Source: Gemella haemolysans (GTDB lineage Bacteria; Bacillota; Bacilli; Staphylococcales; Gemellaceae). From it: a DNA stretch of 64,000 nucleotides. The notes under the pieces were generated by a model, which saw nothing but the letters and a program-made list of their open reading frames with translations, was not told the origin of the DNA and ran no database searches. The stretch covers positions 1 through 64,000 of the forward strand of contig NZ_KQ959965.1 of the NCBI RefSeq assembly GCF_001553035.1, in the 5' to 3' direction. Positions 46,207 to 57,704 of the stretch are shown piece by piece. Numbering within the stretch: the stretch's first letter is position 1; each line of letters starts with the position of its first letter. The position numbers and the translations under genes are program-made.

Positions 46207-46927
46207 TAGTAATAGAGGAAGAAAAGAAAAAAATGATGATGCTGTCAGTGTTTCGAAGAACAAGCAAGGAGCATTAATTGCTATTGTTTGTGATGGTGTA
46301 GGAAGTCATAGTAATGCTGCATATTCTAGTAACTATATAGTCACAACTTTAGAAAAAGAGTGGCAAGATTTAACATTTGCTAATTTTAACAATATGAAAA
46401 ACTGGCTTTGTGATAGAATTGAAAAGTTCAATACTGAATTATTTACCAAATCAAAAGACAAAAATGAGAAAATGGGAACTACAATTGTTTCGGTTGCTAT
46501 TTTTGATGGACAAGTTGTTGTTTATAATATTGGTGATAGCAGTGCTTATGGTCTTACAAAGGATAATGAAATGAATATTGTTACAGTTGAAGATTCATTT
46601 GTTGGGGCCTTAATATCAGCAGGAGCAATTACTGAAGAAGAAGCAAAAAGTCATCCAGAAAGACATGTTCTAACACAAGCATTAGCTACAAGAGAATCGA
46701 TTGATTTACATACTTTTATCGATGATTTAAATAAATATAATTATTTCCTATTATGTTCAGATGGATTAACGAATATGATAGAAAATGATGAAATTCAGAA
46801 TATTGTAAGAAATAATGAATTATCGATTGCTGTTGATGATTTAATTGAAAAATGTGTTAACCGTGGTGGAGTAGATAATATTTCTGTAGCTATAATAAAA
46901 AATCTAGGGGGTGAAAACCATGATTAA
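46184..46927 (+). CDS. prpC: PP2C-type Ser/Thr protein phosphatase
   Basis: Metal-dependent phosphatase, 247 residues, that opposes the kinase encoded next. Seen: the [11 protein letters not shown] motif and [16 protein letters not shown] with metal Asp, [34 protein letters not shown] and the GGVDNISV end. The kinase start lies inside its last 8 bases. Orthologues are named prpC or stp. Confidence 0.95.
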   Translation: MPLVYSYNSNRGRKEKNDDAVSVSKNKQGALIAIVCDGVGSHSNAAYSSNYIVTTLEKEWQDLTFANFNNMKNWLCDRIEKFNTELFTKSKDKNEKMGTTIVSVAIFDGQVVVYNIGDSSAYGLTKDNEMNIVTVEDSFVGALISAGAITEEEAKSHPERHVLTQALATRESIDLHTFIDDLNKYNYFLLCSDGLTNMIENDEIQNIVRNNELSIAVDDLIEKCVNRGGVDNISVAIIKNLGGENHD

Positions 46928-48824
46928 TAAAATTATCTGTAATAGATATAAAATTTTGGATCATCTAGGAACTGGTGGTATGGCTACAGTTTGGCTAGGA
47001 TATGACACTATTTTAGATAGACAAGTAGCTATTAAAACTTTTAAAATCGATGCAAATGATGAAGATGCGGTTAAAAGATTTAATAGAGAAGCAAAAGCAG
47101 TAACAAGTTTATCTCATCCAAATATTGTATCAATTTATGATGTAGAAAATGAAGGTGAATTTTACTATTTAATACTGGAATATGTTAAGGGAATGACTTT
47201 AAAAGATTATATGATAAAAAATCCTCGTATTCCTATTGAAACTATAGTTCATATTGCCAAACAAATAGCTTCTGGATTAAGTCATGCTCATCAAAATGGA
47301 ATAATACATAGAGATATTAAACCACAAAATATTCTAATGAATGATAATCTTACATGTAAAATTACTGATTTTGGTATTGCAAGAGCATATGGTGATACGA
47401 CACTTACTCAAACAAATCAAATGTTAGGAACAGTATATTATTTATCACCTGAGCAAGCTCGTGGTAATGTTGCTACAGCTCAAAGTGATATTTATTCATT
47501 AGGAATTTTGATATTTGAAATGATTACAGGTCAAATACCATTTAAAGGAGAATCTGCAGTAGCAATTGCTTTAAAACATTTACAAGAAGAACTTCCGGAT
47601 ATCGATAAATATAGAGAGAATGTACCACAAAGTGTAAAAAATATTGTTTTAAAAGCTACTATGAAAAATCCTAATGAGAGATACATTAGTTCTAAAGAAT
47701 TATTTGAGGATCTAAGTACAGTTCTTAATCCAGAACGTTTATATGAAAATAAATATACTGGATTTAAAATCCCTGCACAACCTGCAAATAATTATAACGA
47801 AACTCAATATATAGATAATAGTAGTAATAACAATCAATATGATTATGCCGATTATAACAATGAAGATGATGAGTATTATTATGATTATAATCAAGATAAT
47901 AGAAATAATAACGGACGTTATCAACAAAATAATAAACCAAAGAATAACTATAATAATGTAAGTAAACGAGATGAAAAAGAAGAGACATCTAAAGCTAAAC
48001 ATATATTCCTTGCAATAGTGGCTATTATTACCATAGTAGTTGGTACATTTTTCATCTATAATTACGTTATTGGATCTAATAGTGTTTCTGCTCCTGATGT
48101 TCGTAATAAAACTTTAGAAGAAGCTAAAGTTGTAATAGTTAAAGCAGGACTTGAGGTAGGGGATGTTACGGAAGTTGCTAGCGACGATGTAAAAGAAAAA
48201 ACTGTAATAGACAGTGATCCTAAAGCTGGTAAAAAAGTGAAAAAAGGTTCGAAGGTTGATCTAAGAGTTTCTTCTGGTAAAAAAACAGTAGATATGCCTA
48301 ATTTTGTTGGTATGGATGAAGAAACGGTTAAGAAAAATGCTTCAAAATTAGGATTCAAAAATATAACTGTTGAGAAAGTAGAAAGTAATTCTTATGATAC
48401 TGGGAAGGTTATTTCTCAAAACATTAGAGCTGGTATGGAAATAATACCAAAAGAAAAAGAATTAATAATTCAAGTATCTACAGGTAAAAAGAAAGTGACT
48501 ATGCCTAATCTTGTTGGTGAAGATAGCACAACTGTAGAAAGTACTGTTGCATCATATGGATTTAAGAATGTTACTTACAGAGAAGAATACTCTGACAAAG
48601 AGGAAGGGATTGTTATCTCGCAAAGTATCAAAACTGGATCAAATATAGTTCCTAGTGATGAATCTCTAGAAATAGTAATCTCAAAAGGAAAAGAAAGAAG
48701 TTCTTCACGAGATGAATCTAGTGATGATTCGAGTGTAGGTTCTAGATCAAATGATGAAAGAACTAATAGAAAAAACTCAACAAGAAATAATTCTAATAAT
48801 AGTAGAAATAACAATAGTAACTAA
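46920..48824 (+). CDS. prkC: PASTA-domain Ser/Thr protein kinase
   Basis: Membrane kinase that senses muropeptides or lipid II, about 634 residues. Seen: kinase domain 1-265 with LGTGGMATVWLGYD, IIHRDIKPQNIL and ITDFGIA; then a tract of about 70 residues rich in Asn, Tyr and Asp (about 288-358); one membrane span near 362-383; three PASTA repeats (388-595, each ending ...VSSGKK, VSTGKK or ISKGKE); and a Ser/Arg/Asn tail. The unusual tract is juxtamembrane. ATG 46920 follows GGGGGTGAAAA; GTG 46911 is less likely. The rsgA gene, next in Bacillus, is not here. Confidence 0.95.
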   Translation: MINKIICNRYKILDHLGTGGMATVWLGYDTILDRQVAIKTFKIDANDEDAVKRFNREAKAVTSLSHPNIVSIYDVENEGEFYYLILEYVKGMTLKDYMIKNPRIPIETIVHIAKQIASGLSHAHQNGIIHRDIKPQNILMNDNLTCKITDFGIARAYGDTTLTQTNQMLGTVYYLSPEQARGNVATAQSDIYSLGILIFEMITGQIPFKGESAVAIALKHLQEELPDIDKYRENVPQSVKNIVLKATMKNPNERYISSKELFEDLSTVLNPERLYENKYTGFKIPAQPANNYNETQYIDNSSNNNQYDYADYNNEDDEYYYDYNQDNRNNNGRYQQNNKPKNNYNNVSKRDEKEETSKAKHIFLAIVAIITIVVGTFFIYNYVIGSNSVSAPDVRNKTLEEAKVVIVKAGLEVGDVTEVASDDVKEKTVIDSDPKAGKKVKKGSKVDLRVSSGKKTVDMPNFVGMDEETVKKNASKLGFKNITVEKVESNSYDTGKVISQNIRAGMEIIPKEKELIIQVSTGKKKVTMPNLVGEDSTTVESTVASYGFKNVTYREEYSDKEEGIVISQSIKTGSNIVPSDESLEIVISKGKERSSSRDESSDDSSVGSRSNDERTNRKNSTRNNSNNSRNNNSN

Positions 48825-48836
48825 TTAGTGATTATA

Positions 48837-48875
48837 AAAGCACAGGGGAGATATTTATTTCAACTGTGCTTTTTC
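48837..48875 (+). terminator. Terminator after prkC
   Basis: Stem AAAGCACAG / CTGTGCTTT with an 18-base loop, followed by TTTC. Confidence 0.88.
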
Positions 48876-48909
48876 ACAAAAGCTATAAATTTATTATATG
48901 GTGATTAAT

Positions 48910-50658
48910 ATGAATTTAACATTACAAAAAAAACTAGAATTACTTCCTGATAATCCAGGGTGTTATTTATATAAGGATAATATTGGAGAAATTATTTATG
49001 TAGGTAAAGCTAAAAATCTTAAAAACAGAGTAAAAAGTTATTTTACAGGTACTCATAATAAAAAAACGCAGACTTTAGTATCAAAAATAGAAGATCTTGA
49101 ATATATAATTGTTAATTCTGAGAAAGAGGCATTATTATTAGAGAATAATTTAATAAAGAAATATCGACCATATTTTAATATTCGTTTAAAAGACGATAAG
49201 AGTTATCCGTACCTAATGATTACAAAAGAAGAACACCCTAGATTGCTGATGACTAGAAAATATAAAAAAAATAATAAAAATATATATTTTGGACCATACG
49301 TTGATATAAAATCAGCTACAGAGGTTAAGAAAATATTAGATAAAATATATCCATTAAGGAAGTGTAATCCAGTAGAAAAAAGACCATGTATGTACTATCA
49401 AATTGGTGAGTGCATAGGTCCTTGTGCTAAAAAAATTACTGCTAATGATTATAAGTCACAGATTTCTAAAATTAAATCTTTCTTAACAGGAAATACAAAA
49501 GAAATATTAGCTGATTTACAAAGTAAAATGCAAGAGCACATTAAAAATTTAGAGTTTGAAGCAGCTGGACAAGTCCATAATTATATTAAATCAATAGAAG
49601 TTTCGGTTCAAAATCAAGTTGTTGCAGATAGTACTAATGTAGATAGAGATTATATTGGCTTTACTTTTAATAATGATTATATATGTATCCAAATATTTTT
49701 ATCTAGATTAGGTAATATTATAGAACGTAAAGTAGAATATTTTAATTTATACGATACGCCTGAAGAGATTTTATATTCTTACTTATTACAATACTACGCT
49801 CTGAACAAACTCCCGAAAGAAATATATATTGATGAACTTGATGGTAATCTCCTTTCTGATGTAGTAGATTGTAAAGTTATAATTCCGAAAAGAGGTAATC
49901 ATAGAAAAATATTAGATACAGTTAAAGAAAATGCAACTTATTACTTAAACAATAATCTTGCTATTGAAGAACTTAAAGAAAGAAAATTACAAGTTACACT
50001 TAATAATATTGCTGAAAAATTAGGGGTAAATTCTATCAATAGCATTGATGCCTTTGACAATTCTAATATAATGGGGGTAGATGCAGTTTCTGTAAAAGTA
50101 AATTTCACTAATGGGAAAAAGAATACTTACAATTATAGAAAATTTAAAATTGATGAATCTATGGGAATTAATGATGTTCAAACTATGAAAGAAGTACTTT
50201 ATAGGAATTATAAAGATAGGAAGACTAATACGGAATTATTAATAGTCGATGGTGGAAAGAACCATCTTAATGTAGCCATTGATGTTGTTCATAATACGCT
50301 TGGTTTAAAACAAATTAAGATTATTGGGTTAGCGAAAAATGACAAACATATTACTGAGTACATTATTACTGATGATTATGAGATTATAGAATTTCCTAAG
50401 ACATCAGCAGAATATTTATTCTTAAAGCAAATACAAGATGAGGTTCATAGGTTTGCCATAACTTATCATAGAGCGACAAAGAATAAAAATATGTATAAAT
50501 CTAGCCTTGATGATATACAAGGCATCGGAAAAGTTAGAAAGAACTTATTATTAAAATCATTTTCTTCATTAGAAGAAATTAAGAATGCACCAGATGAGAA
50601 ACTCTTAAAACTAGGCATTCCTAAAGATGTAATAAAAAATTTAAAGAAAAAATTATAA
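48910..50658 (+). CDS. uvrC: Excinuclease ABC subunit C
   Basis: Dual-incision nuclease of nucleotide excision repair, about 582 residues. Seen: GIY-YIG domain (GCYLYKDNIGEIIYVGKAKN), UvrB-binding UVR motif near 200, RNase H-like C-domain with DAFDNSNIMGVDAVS and LLIVDGGKNHL, and C-terminal helix-hairpin-helix (LDDIQGIGKVRKNLL). Start ATG 48910 follows GGTGATT; ATG 48898 overlaps that site. Its ribosome site is weak. Confidence 0.96.
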   Translation: MNLTLQKKLELLPDNPGCYLYKDNIGEIIYVGKAKNLKNRVKSYFTGTHNKKTQTLVSKIEDLEYIIVNSEKEALLLENNLIKKYRPYFNIRLKDDKSYPYLMITKEEHPRLLMTRKYKKNNKNIYFGPYVDIKSATEVKKILDKIYPLRKCNPVEKRPCMYYQIGECIGPCAKKITANDYKSQISKIKSFLTGNTKEILADLQSKMQEHIKNLEFEAAGQVHNYIKSIEVSVQNQVVADSTNVDRDYIGFTFNNDYICIQIFLSRLGNIIERKVEYFNLYDTPEEILYSYLLQYYALNKLPKEIYIDELDGNLLSDVVDCKVIIPKRGNHRKILDTVKENATYYLNNNLAIEELKERKLQVTLNNIAEKLGVNSINSIDAFDNSNIMGVDAVSVKVNFTNGKKNTYNYRKFKIDESMGINDVQTMKEVLYRNYKDRKTNTELLIVDGGKNHLNVAIDVVHNTLGLKQIKIIGLAKNDKHITEYIITDDYEIIEFPKTSAEYLFLKQIQDEVHRFAITYHRATKNKNMYKSSLDDIQGIGKVRKNLLLKSFSSLEEIKNAPDEKLLKLGIPKDVIKNLKKKL

Positions 50659-50662
50659 TTAA

Positions 50663-50715
50663 TTAAGTTATCCATATTTTAATTAGATAAAATATACGGA
50701 TAACTTAATTTTTTT
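50663..50715 (+). terminator. Terminator after uvrC
   Basis: TTAAGTTATCC ... GGATAACTTAA with an inner ATATTTT/AAAATAT stem, then TTTTTTT. Confidence 0.93.
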
Positions 50716-50744
50716 GAATTATTCTATAGTAATATTCTTAAAAG

Positions 50745-50755
50745 TATGGTATAAT
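50745..50755 (+). promoter_or_regulatory. Extended -10 promoter of FAH-family gene and recA
   Basis: TATGGTATAAT (TATAAT 50750-50755). No LexA/DinR box is seen near it, so SOS control of recA is not evident here. Confidence 0.68.
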
Positions 50756-50790
50756 AACGTAAAGAAATTATAAAAGTCGAGGAGGCAACT

Positions 50791-51708
50791 ATGAAATTTT
50801 TATCATTCAGTTATAACGATAAAGAATTATATGGAGTAAAAGTAAAACGTGAAGAAAGTGCATGGGACTTAATTAAAGTACTTGAAGACTTTGATAATAA
50901 TGAAACTATTCCACAATCGTTAAGAGAAGCAATTGAAATATATGGTGTTTCGTTTATAGAAAAAGTTAGAAAAGTATTAAAATTAGTTGAAGAAAGCAGT
51001 AATGCTGATAACTATAAAGTACCATTTGATAAAATAATTTGGCGTTCACCAATTACAAGAACACCAAAAAATATTCTTTGTGTTGGTCACAACTATGAAG
51101 CTCATGTTAATGAACTTGGTGATGAGTTGGCAAAAACTCCTAAAGATGTTCTTATCTTTACAAAAGCTACAACAGCTTTAGCTGGAAATAATGAAGTAGT
51201 GCCATCTCATAAGGATATTACAGATAGTTTAGATTTTGGAGGGGAACTAGCTGTAGTAATAGCAAAACCAGGGAAAAACATACTAAAACCTCTAGTTTTA
51301 GATTATATTTTCGGATATACAATTTTGAATGATATCACAGCTACAGACTTACAATATAAACACGGTCAATTTTTCTTAGGGAAATCATTGGAAAAATCAG
51401 CACCTGTTGGGCCTTACTTAGTTACAAAAGACGAAGTTAGCTCACCAGAATCTATGAGTATTGTGACAAAAGTTAATGGAGAAATCAAACAAAATGCTAT
51501 GACATCTGAGATGCTATTTAGAATTGATGATGTTCTTGCTGAAATTAGTAAAGTAGTTCCTTTAGAAGCTGGGGATATTATTGCTACTGGAACACCTGCA
51601 GGAGTAGGTTCTGCTCAAAAACCACCTAGATTCTTACAACCAGGGGATGAAATTAAAATTACTGTCGAAGGAATTGGTACATTAACTACTGTTATTGGAG
51701 ACAAGTAG
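50791..51708 (+). CDS. Fumarylacetoacetate hydrolase family protein
   Basis: 305 residues. Seen: ILCVGHNYEAHVNELG, the metal-site ELAVVIAKPGKN block, YTILNDITATDLQ, and a GDIIATGTPAGVGSAQKPPRFLQPGDE end, all typical of the FAH superfamily (hydrolases, decarboxylases and isomerases of oxo-acids). The substrate cannot be told. An N-terminal 80-residue region precedes the catalytic domain. It lies 12 bases ahead of recA and probably shares its transcript. Ribosome site GAGGAGG. Confidence 0.88.
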   Translation: MKFLSFSYNDKELYGVKVKREESAWDLIKVLEDFDNNETIPQSLREAIEIYGVSFIEKVRKVLKLVEESSNADNYKVPFDKIIWRSPITRTPKNILCVGHNYEAHVNELGDELAKTPKDVLIFTKATTALAGNNEVVPSHKDITDSLDFGGELAVVIAKPGKNILKPLVLDYIFGYTILNDITATDLQYKHGQFFLGKSLEKSAPVGPYLVTKDEVSSPESMSIVTKVNGEIKQNAMTSEMLFRIDDVLAEISKVVPLEAGDIIATGTPAGVGSAQKPPRFLQPGDEIKITVEGIGTLTTVIGDK

Positions 51709-51720
51709 AAAGGAAAAACA

Positions 51721-52860
51721 ATGGCAAAGAAATCAAAAGACAAACAAGTTACACATATTGAAAAAGACGATTTAAAAGCACGTCAAGCCGCGATTAATGA
51801 AGCTATTAAAGTTATAGAAAAAGAATACGGTAAGGGTGCTATTATGGATATTTCATCAGAAAATCCAATTAAAGTAGAAGCAGTATCTTCAGGATCATTA
51901 GCAATTGATTCAGCTCTAGGAATAGGCGGATATCCAAAAGGACGTATTGTTGAAGTATATGGTCCAGAGTCATCAGGTAAAACAACAATTGCACTACACG
52001 CGATTGCTGAGGTACAAAAAACTGGAGGAATAGCAGCATTCATAGATGCTGAAAATGCCTTAGACATTGAATATGCTAAAGCATTAGGGGTTGATTTTAC
52101 TCCTGGTAAATTCTTCTTATCACAACCTGACAGTGGTGAACAAGCACTGGATATCGCTGAAAAACTTATTTTATCTGGTGCAATTGATATTATTGTAATT
52201 GACTCAGTAGCTGCATTAGTACCAAAAGCTGAAATTGATGGAGTAATGGGAGCTAACCATATTGGTTTACAGGCTAGACTTATGTCACAAGCTCTTCGTA
52301 AATTAACTGGTCAAATAAATAAAGCTAATACTATTGCACTATTTATTAACCAACTTCGTGAAAAAGTTGGAGTTATGTTTGGTAGTCCTGAAGTTACAAC
52401 AGGTGGACGTGCATTAAAATTCTACTCAACTGTACGTATCGATGTACGTAAAGGTGAAGCAATTAAAGGTGCTGATAGTGAAATTTTAGGTAATAGAACT
52501 AAAATAAAAATTGTAAAAAATAAAGTAGCTCCACCATTCAAAGTTGCTGAAGTAGATATTATGTTCGGTGAAGGAATCTCAAAAATCGGAGAAACTCTTG
52601 ATTTTGCAGTTGACTTAGATATTATTAACAAATCTGGATCATGGTTTTCATATAATGGAGAGCGATTAGGTCAAGGACGTGAAAATGTTAAAAAAGTATT
52701 CGAAGAAAATGAAGAACTATATAATGAAATTTACGGCCTAGTAAGGGATGAAATTATGAGTAAAACTGGGAAAAAGAATAACTCAGTAGACGAAGAAGAA
52801 TCAAATGATAATATTGATGAACTTGATTTAGGGATAGAAACTTTAGGTGAGGTTGAATAG
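51721..52860 (+). CDS. recA: Recombinase RecA
   Basis: Strand-exchange ATPase, 379 residues. Seen: Walker [41 protein letters not shown], and the loop 2 region [23 protein letters not shown] (given in parts). Acidic C-terminus. Ribosome site is weak (AGAAAGGAAAAACA). The terminator expected after it is missing; a small ORF follows. Confidence 0.97.
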   Translation: MAKKSKDKQVTHIEKDDLKARQAAINEAIKVIEKEYGKGAIMDISSENPIKVEAVSSGSLAIDSALGIGGYPKGRIVEVYGPESSGKTTIALHAIAEVQKTGGIAAFIDAENALDIEYAKALGVDFTPGKFFLSQPDSGEQALDIAEKLILSGAIDIIVIDSVAALVPKAEIDGVMGANHIGLQARLMSQALRKLTGQINKANTIALFINQLREKVGVMFGSPEVTTGGRALKFYSTVRIDVRKGEAIKGADSEILGNRTKIKIVKNKVAPPFKVAEVDIMFGEGISKIGETLDFAVDLDIINKSGSWFSYNGERLGQGRENVKKVFEENEELYNEIYGLVRDEIMSKTGKKNNSVDEEESNDNIDELDLGIETLGEVE

Positions 52861-52866
52861 TAGTAT

Positions 52867-52959
52867 ATGAATAAAAAATTATTTAAAATTGTATTATGGT
52901 TAATGATTTTTATTATATTAGCTAGTGGATTTATTTCAGCTATAGCAATATTCTTATAA
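52867..52959 (+). CDS. 30-residue single-span membrane peptide
   Basis: Sequence starts MNKKLFKIVLWLMIFII and ends in AIAIFL: a short basic N-terminus and one membrane span filling the rest. It lies 6 bases after the recA stop; an AGGTGAGG inside the recA end may be its ribosome site, at a rather long spacing. The shape recalls the DUF4044/Prli42 type of miniprotein of Bacilli, but similarity is only by pattern. Confidence 0.5.
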   Translation: MNKKLFKIVLWLMIFIILASGFISAIAIFL

Positions 52960-52987
52960 TCTAGATACATAGTAAATGAAAATAAAA

Positions 52988-53106
52988 GGGGATGCCCCAA
53001 AAGTCATAAATTTTTAAAAAAGTTTATATGAGAACTCATAGACGCAGTTGTTTATTGATATCTAAACACACTTTGTAAAAGTTTTTTAGATATCGATAAA
53101 CTTTGC
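52988..53106. repeat. Composite palindromic repeat remnant
   Basis: Starts with a GGGGATGCCCC mini-hairpin (52988-52998), followed by a long imperfect hairpin (53044-53106) with arms GTTTATTGATATCTAAA (53050-53066) and TTTAGATATCGATAAAC (53085-53101), one wobble, and short GCA/TGC outer ends. It abuts copy 2 of the repeated terminator. No gene is seen here; the region 52960-53216 is otherwise empty. Confidence 0.55.
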
Positions 53107-53166
53107 GGGGGTGACTCGACAAAATCGATTTCTCTGAAATCACGATTTTTGAGTCACTCCCTTTTA
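53107..53166. repeat. Repeated terminator hairpin, copy 2
   Basis: GGGGGTGACTC ... GAGTCACTCCC arms with an inner AAAATCG/CGATTTT stem; nearly the same sequence as 42100-42166. A TTTTATTTT tract follows. It probably ends the recA transcript. Confidence 0.8.
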
Positions 53167-53177
53167 TTTTGAAAATA

Positions 53178-53186
53178 TGATAAAAT
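53178..53186 (+). promoter_or_regulatory. Extended -10 promoter of pcrA
   Basis: TGATAAAAT: TAAAAT at 53181-53186 with TG one base before. Like copy 1, the repeat hairpin directly precedes a promoter. Confidence 0.5.
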
Positions 53187-53216
53187 ATTATTAGAGAATG
53201 AATAGGAGAAATAATA

Positions 53217-55400
53217 GTGAATTTAGTACAAAATATGAATGATAATCAGCTAAAAGCTATATTAAAAACAGAAGGTGCCGTAATGGTTATAGCTGGAGCA
53301 GGTAGTGGTAAAACTCGTGTTTTAACAAATAGAATAGCTTATTTAATTTCTGAAAAAAATATATTAGAAAATAATATCTTGGCTATTACCTTTACCAATA
53401 AAGCCGCTAAGGAAATGAAAGAAAGAATATATGCTCTAGTTGGTGAGACTTCAAAATATATTTGGATAAATACATTCCACTCTATGTGTGTAAGAATTTT
53501 ACGTCAACATATAGAACTTTTAGGATATAATAAAAACTTTACAATACTTGATACAAGTGAGCAAAAAAGTATTATAAAAAATATTGTTAGGTCTTTAGAT
53601 TTATCAGAAGATGCATATCAACCAGCTAACGTATTAAAAATAATTTCAAATGCAAAGAATAGTTTAATTTCTGTAAAAAAAATGAGAGAACAATCTCGTT
53701 TTGGGTTCATGAAAAATGTAGCAGAAATTTATGCACACTACCAAAGTTATTTAAAGAAAAATAGTGTTTTAGATTTTGATGATTTAATGCTTAAAACAAT
53801 TGTATTATTTAAAAAATTCCCTGAAGTTTTAGCGATTTATCAAAATCAATTTCAATATATTCATGTTGATGAGTATCAAGATACTAACGTTATTCAATAC
53901 AGATTAATTAAGATGTTATCTGCTGTTCATAAAAATGTATGTGTTGTTGGTGATGATGACCAAAGTATTTATAGCTGGCGTGGTGCATGTAGTGATAACA
54001 TAATAAATTTCGAAAAAGATTTTGACGATGTTGAACTAGTGTTCCTTGATCAGAACTACCGTTCTAATTCAACAATTCTTGATGCTGCTAATGCCGTAAT
54101 TAAAAATAATACTGATAGAAAAGAAAAAGCATTGTGGTCTGAAAATAAAGGTGGAGGCAAAATATCTGTTTACGCTGCTTCTAATGATAAAGATGAAACA
54201 GATGATATTGCTAAAAAAATACTTGAATTGAAAAAAGAAGGTATCGATTATAAAGATATTGCAATTTTATATCGAGCTAACTACCTATCACGTCAAATGG
54301 AGAATTCATGTTTATCTTTCGGAATACCATATAAGTTAATTGGTTCTCTAAAATTCTTACAACGCCAAGAGGTGCGTGATTTACTTGCTTATTTAAACGT
54401 TATTGTTAATAGAGCCGATGAGTTTAGTTTAAGAAGAATTATTAATGTACCAAAAAGAGGTGTTGGTGCTAGTTCAATGGATAAAATTGATAAGTATGCA
54501 GAACAATACGGTATTTCTTTATTTGAAGCTTTAAAAAATATCGAAGCAGTAGGAGTCTCTAAAAAAATAGTAACGAACATCCAACTACTAACAAATCTAA
54601 TTGAGAAATATTCAGAAATAGATAAATACTCAATAGATGAATTAATTATTGGTATTTATAAAGATTCTGGATATGAAAATATGCTAAAAGAATCTAATGA
54701 TCCTTATGCAGAAAGTAGAATTGAAAATATTTCTGAGTTAGTATCTTCTGCTAAACAATTCTCTAATATGAATGATAGTCTTATTGATTTTATCTCAGAA
54801 ATGTCACTTACTTCTGATTCTGATGATGAGAATCAAGAAGATGCAGTAGTACTATCTACAGTTCATGCTTCTAAAGGATTAGAGTATAAAGTAGTTTTCA
54901 TAATGGGGTTAGAGGAGAATTTATTCCCATCTATTAGAGATGCTGAGAGTAGCGCTGACGAAAAGAATAAAATGGAAGAAGAACGTCGATTAGCTTATGT
55001 AGCTATTACTCGTGCAAAAGAAAGATTATTTATGTCTTATGCAAACAGAAGAATGCAATTTGGTTCTATCAAGATGAATAAACGTTCTAGGTTCTTAGAT
55101 GAGGTTCCTAACAAATTAATGCATTTTGAATCTTCATTCGGAGGAAGTTTTGAAAGTACTGAGTCAAATGTAGATCAAGCCAATAAGTTTATCAGCAGAC
55201 TTAGTCCAAAAATTAAAATTTCTGAGAAACCTAAGTCTTCAGTTAGTACAAATTATGGTGTAGGTGACACTGTGCTTCATAAGAAATTTGGAGAAGGTAA
55301 AGTCTTAGTCATATCTACAGATAGTGTAAAAGTTGAATTTAGTGAGGTTGGTGTAAAAACTTTATTAATTGAGTATGCTAATCTGACTAGAAAGGATTAA
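53217..55400 (+). CDS. pcrA: ATP-dependent DNA helicase PcrA (UvrD family)
   Basis: Essential 3'-5' helicase in repair and replication, 727 residues. Seen: Q motif and Walker A (NDNQLKAI ... GAGSGKTR), TFTNKAAKEMKER, VDEYQDTN, VGDDDQSIYSWRGA, LDQNYRS, LSTVHASKGLEYKVV and YVAITRAKERLFMS. C-terminal Tudor-like segment binds RNA polymerase in Bacillus PcrA. Start is GTG 53217, 9 bases after AGGAG. Located before ligA, as in Bacillus. Confidence 0.96.
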   Translation: MNLVQNMNDNQLKAILKTEGAVMVIAGAGSGKTRVLTNRIAYLISEKNILENNILAITFTNKAAKEMKERIYALVGETSKYIWINTFHSMCVRILRQHIELLGYNKNFTILDTSEQKSIIKNIVRSLDLSEDAYQPANVLKIISNAKNSLISVKKMREQSRFGFMKNVAEIYAHYQSYLKKNSVLDFDDLMLKTIVLFKKFPEVLAIYQNQFQYIHVDEYQDTNVIQYRLIKMLSAVHKNVCVVGDDDQSIYSWRGACSDNIINFEKDFDDVELVFLDQNYRSNSTILDAANAVIKNNTDRKEKALWSENKGGGKISVYAASNDKDETDDIAKKILELKKEGIDYKDIAILYRANYLSRQMENSCLSFGIPYKLIGSLKFLQRQEVRDLLAYLNVIVNRADEFSLRRIINVPKRGVGASSMDKIDKYAEQYGISLFEALKNIEAVGVSKKIVTNIQLLTNLIEKYSEIDKYSIDELIIGIYKDSGYENMLKESNDPYAESRIENISELVSSAKQFSNMNDSLIDFISEMSLTSDSDDENQEDAVVLSTVHASKGLEYKVVFIMGLEENLFPSIRDAESSADEKNKMEEERRLAYVAITRAKERLFMSYANRRMQFGSIKMNKRSRFLDEVPNKLMHFESSFGGSFESTESNVDQANKFISRLSPKIKISEKPKSSVSTNYGVGDTVLHKKFGEGKVLVISTDSVKVEFSEVGVKTLLIEYANLTRKD

Positions 55401-55403
55401 TAA

Positions 55404-57397
<1,994 letters not shown>

Positions 57398-57398
<1 letters not shown>

Positions 57399-57673
57399 TG
57401 GACAATAAATTACCGTATAAAGTGTTTGGTATTGTTATTGTAATAGTATCTATAATAACTTTTTTCATTATGAACTACAATTCAGTACCGGTATCATTTA
57501 TATTTTTTACAGTTAAATTACCTTTAACAATTTTATTCTTCGTATGTTTTTTTATGGGAATTATAGCAGCCAGTTTTTATTGGTATCAAAAGTATAAAAG
57601 TTTAGCTAAAAAATACGAAAGAACAGAAAAATTATTATTTACAAAAGAAAAAATAGAAGATAAAACTGAATAA
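57398..57673 (+). CDS. LapA-domain (DUF1049) membrane protein
   Basis: 91 residues with two membrane spans (about 7-27 and 41-63) and a basic coiled tail, matching the lipopolysaccharide-assembly-A domain (DUF1049), a name that is misleading in Gram-positives. Function is unknown. It starts on the last base of ligA and lies ahead of recJ. Confidence 0.8.
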
Positions 57674-57704
57674 ATGATAACTTTTTAAGAAAAGAGGTGA
57701 AAAA

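Noticed and set aside
47739-48002. Minus-strand open frames of 74-98 codons opposite prkC.
   Set aside because: They mirror the low-complexity Asn/Tyr/Asp region and have no ribosome site or promoter.
50745-51720. SOS (DinR/LexA) box for recA.
   Set aside because: No GAACN4GTTC-type motif is seen near the promoter or upstream of recA.
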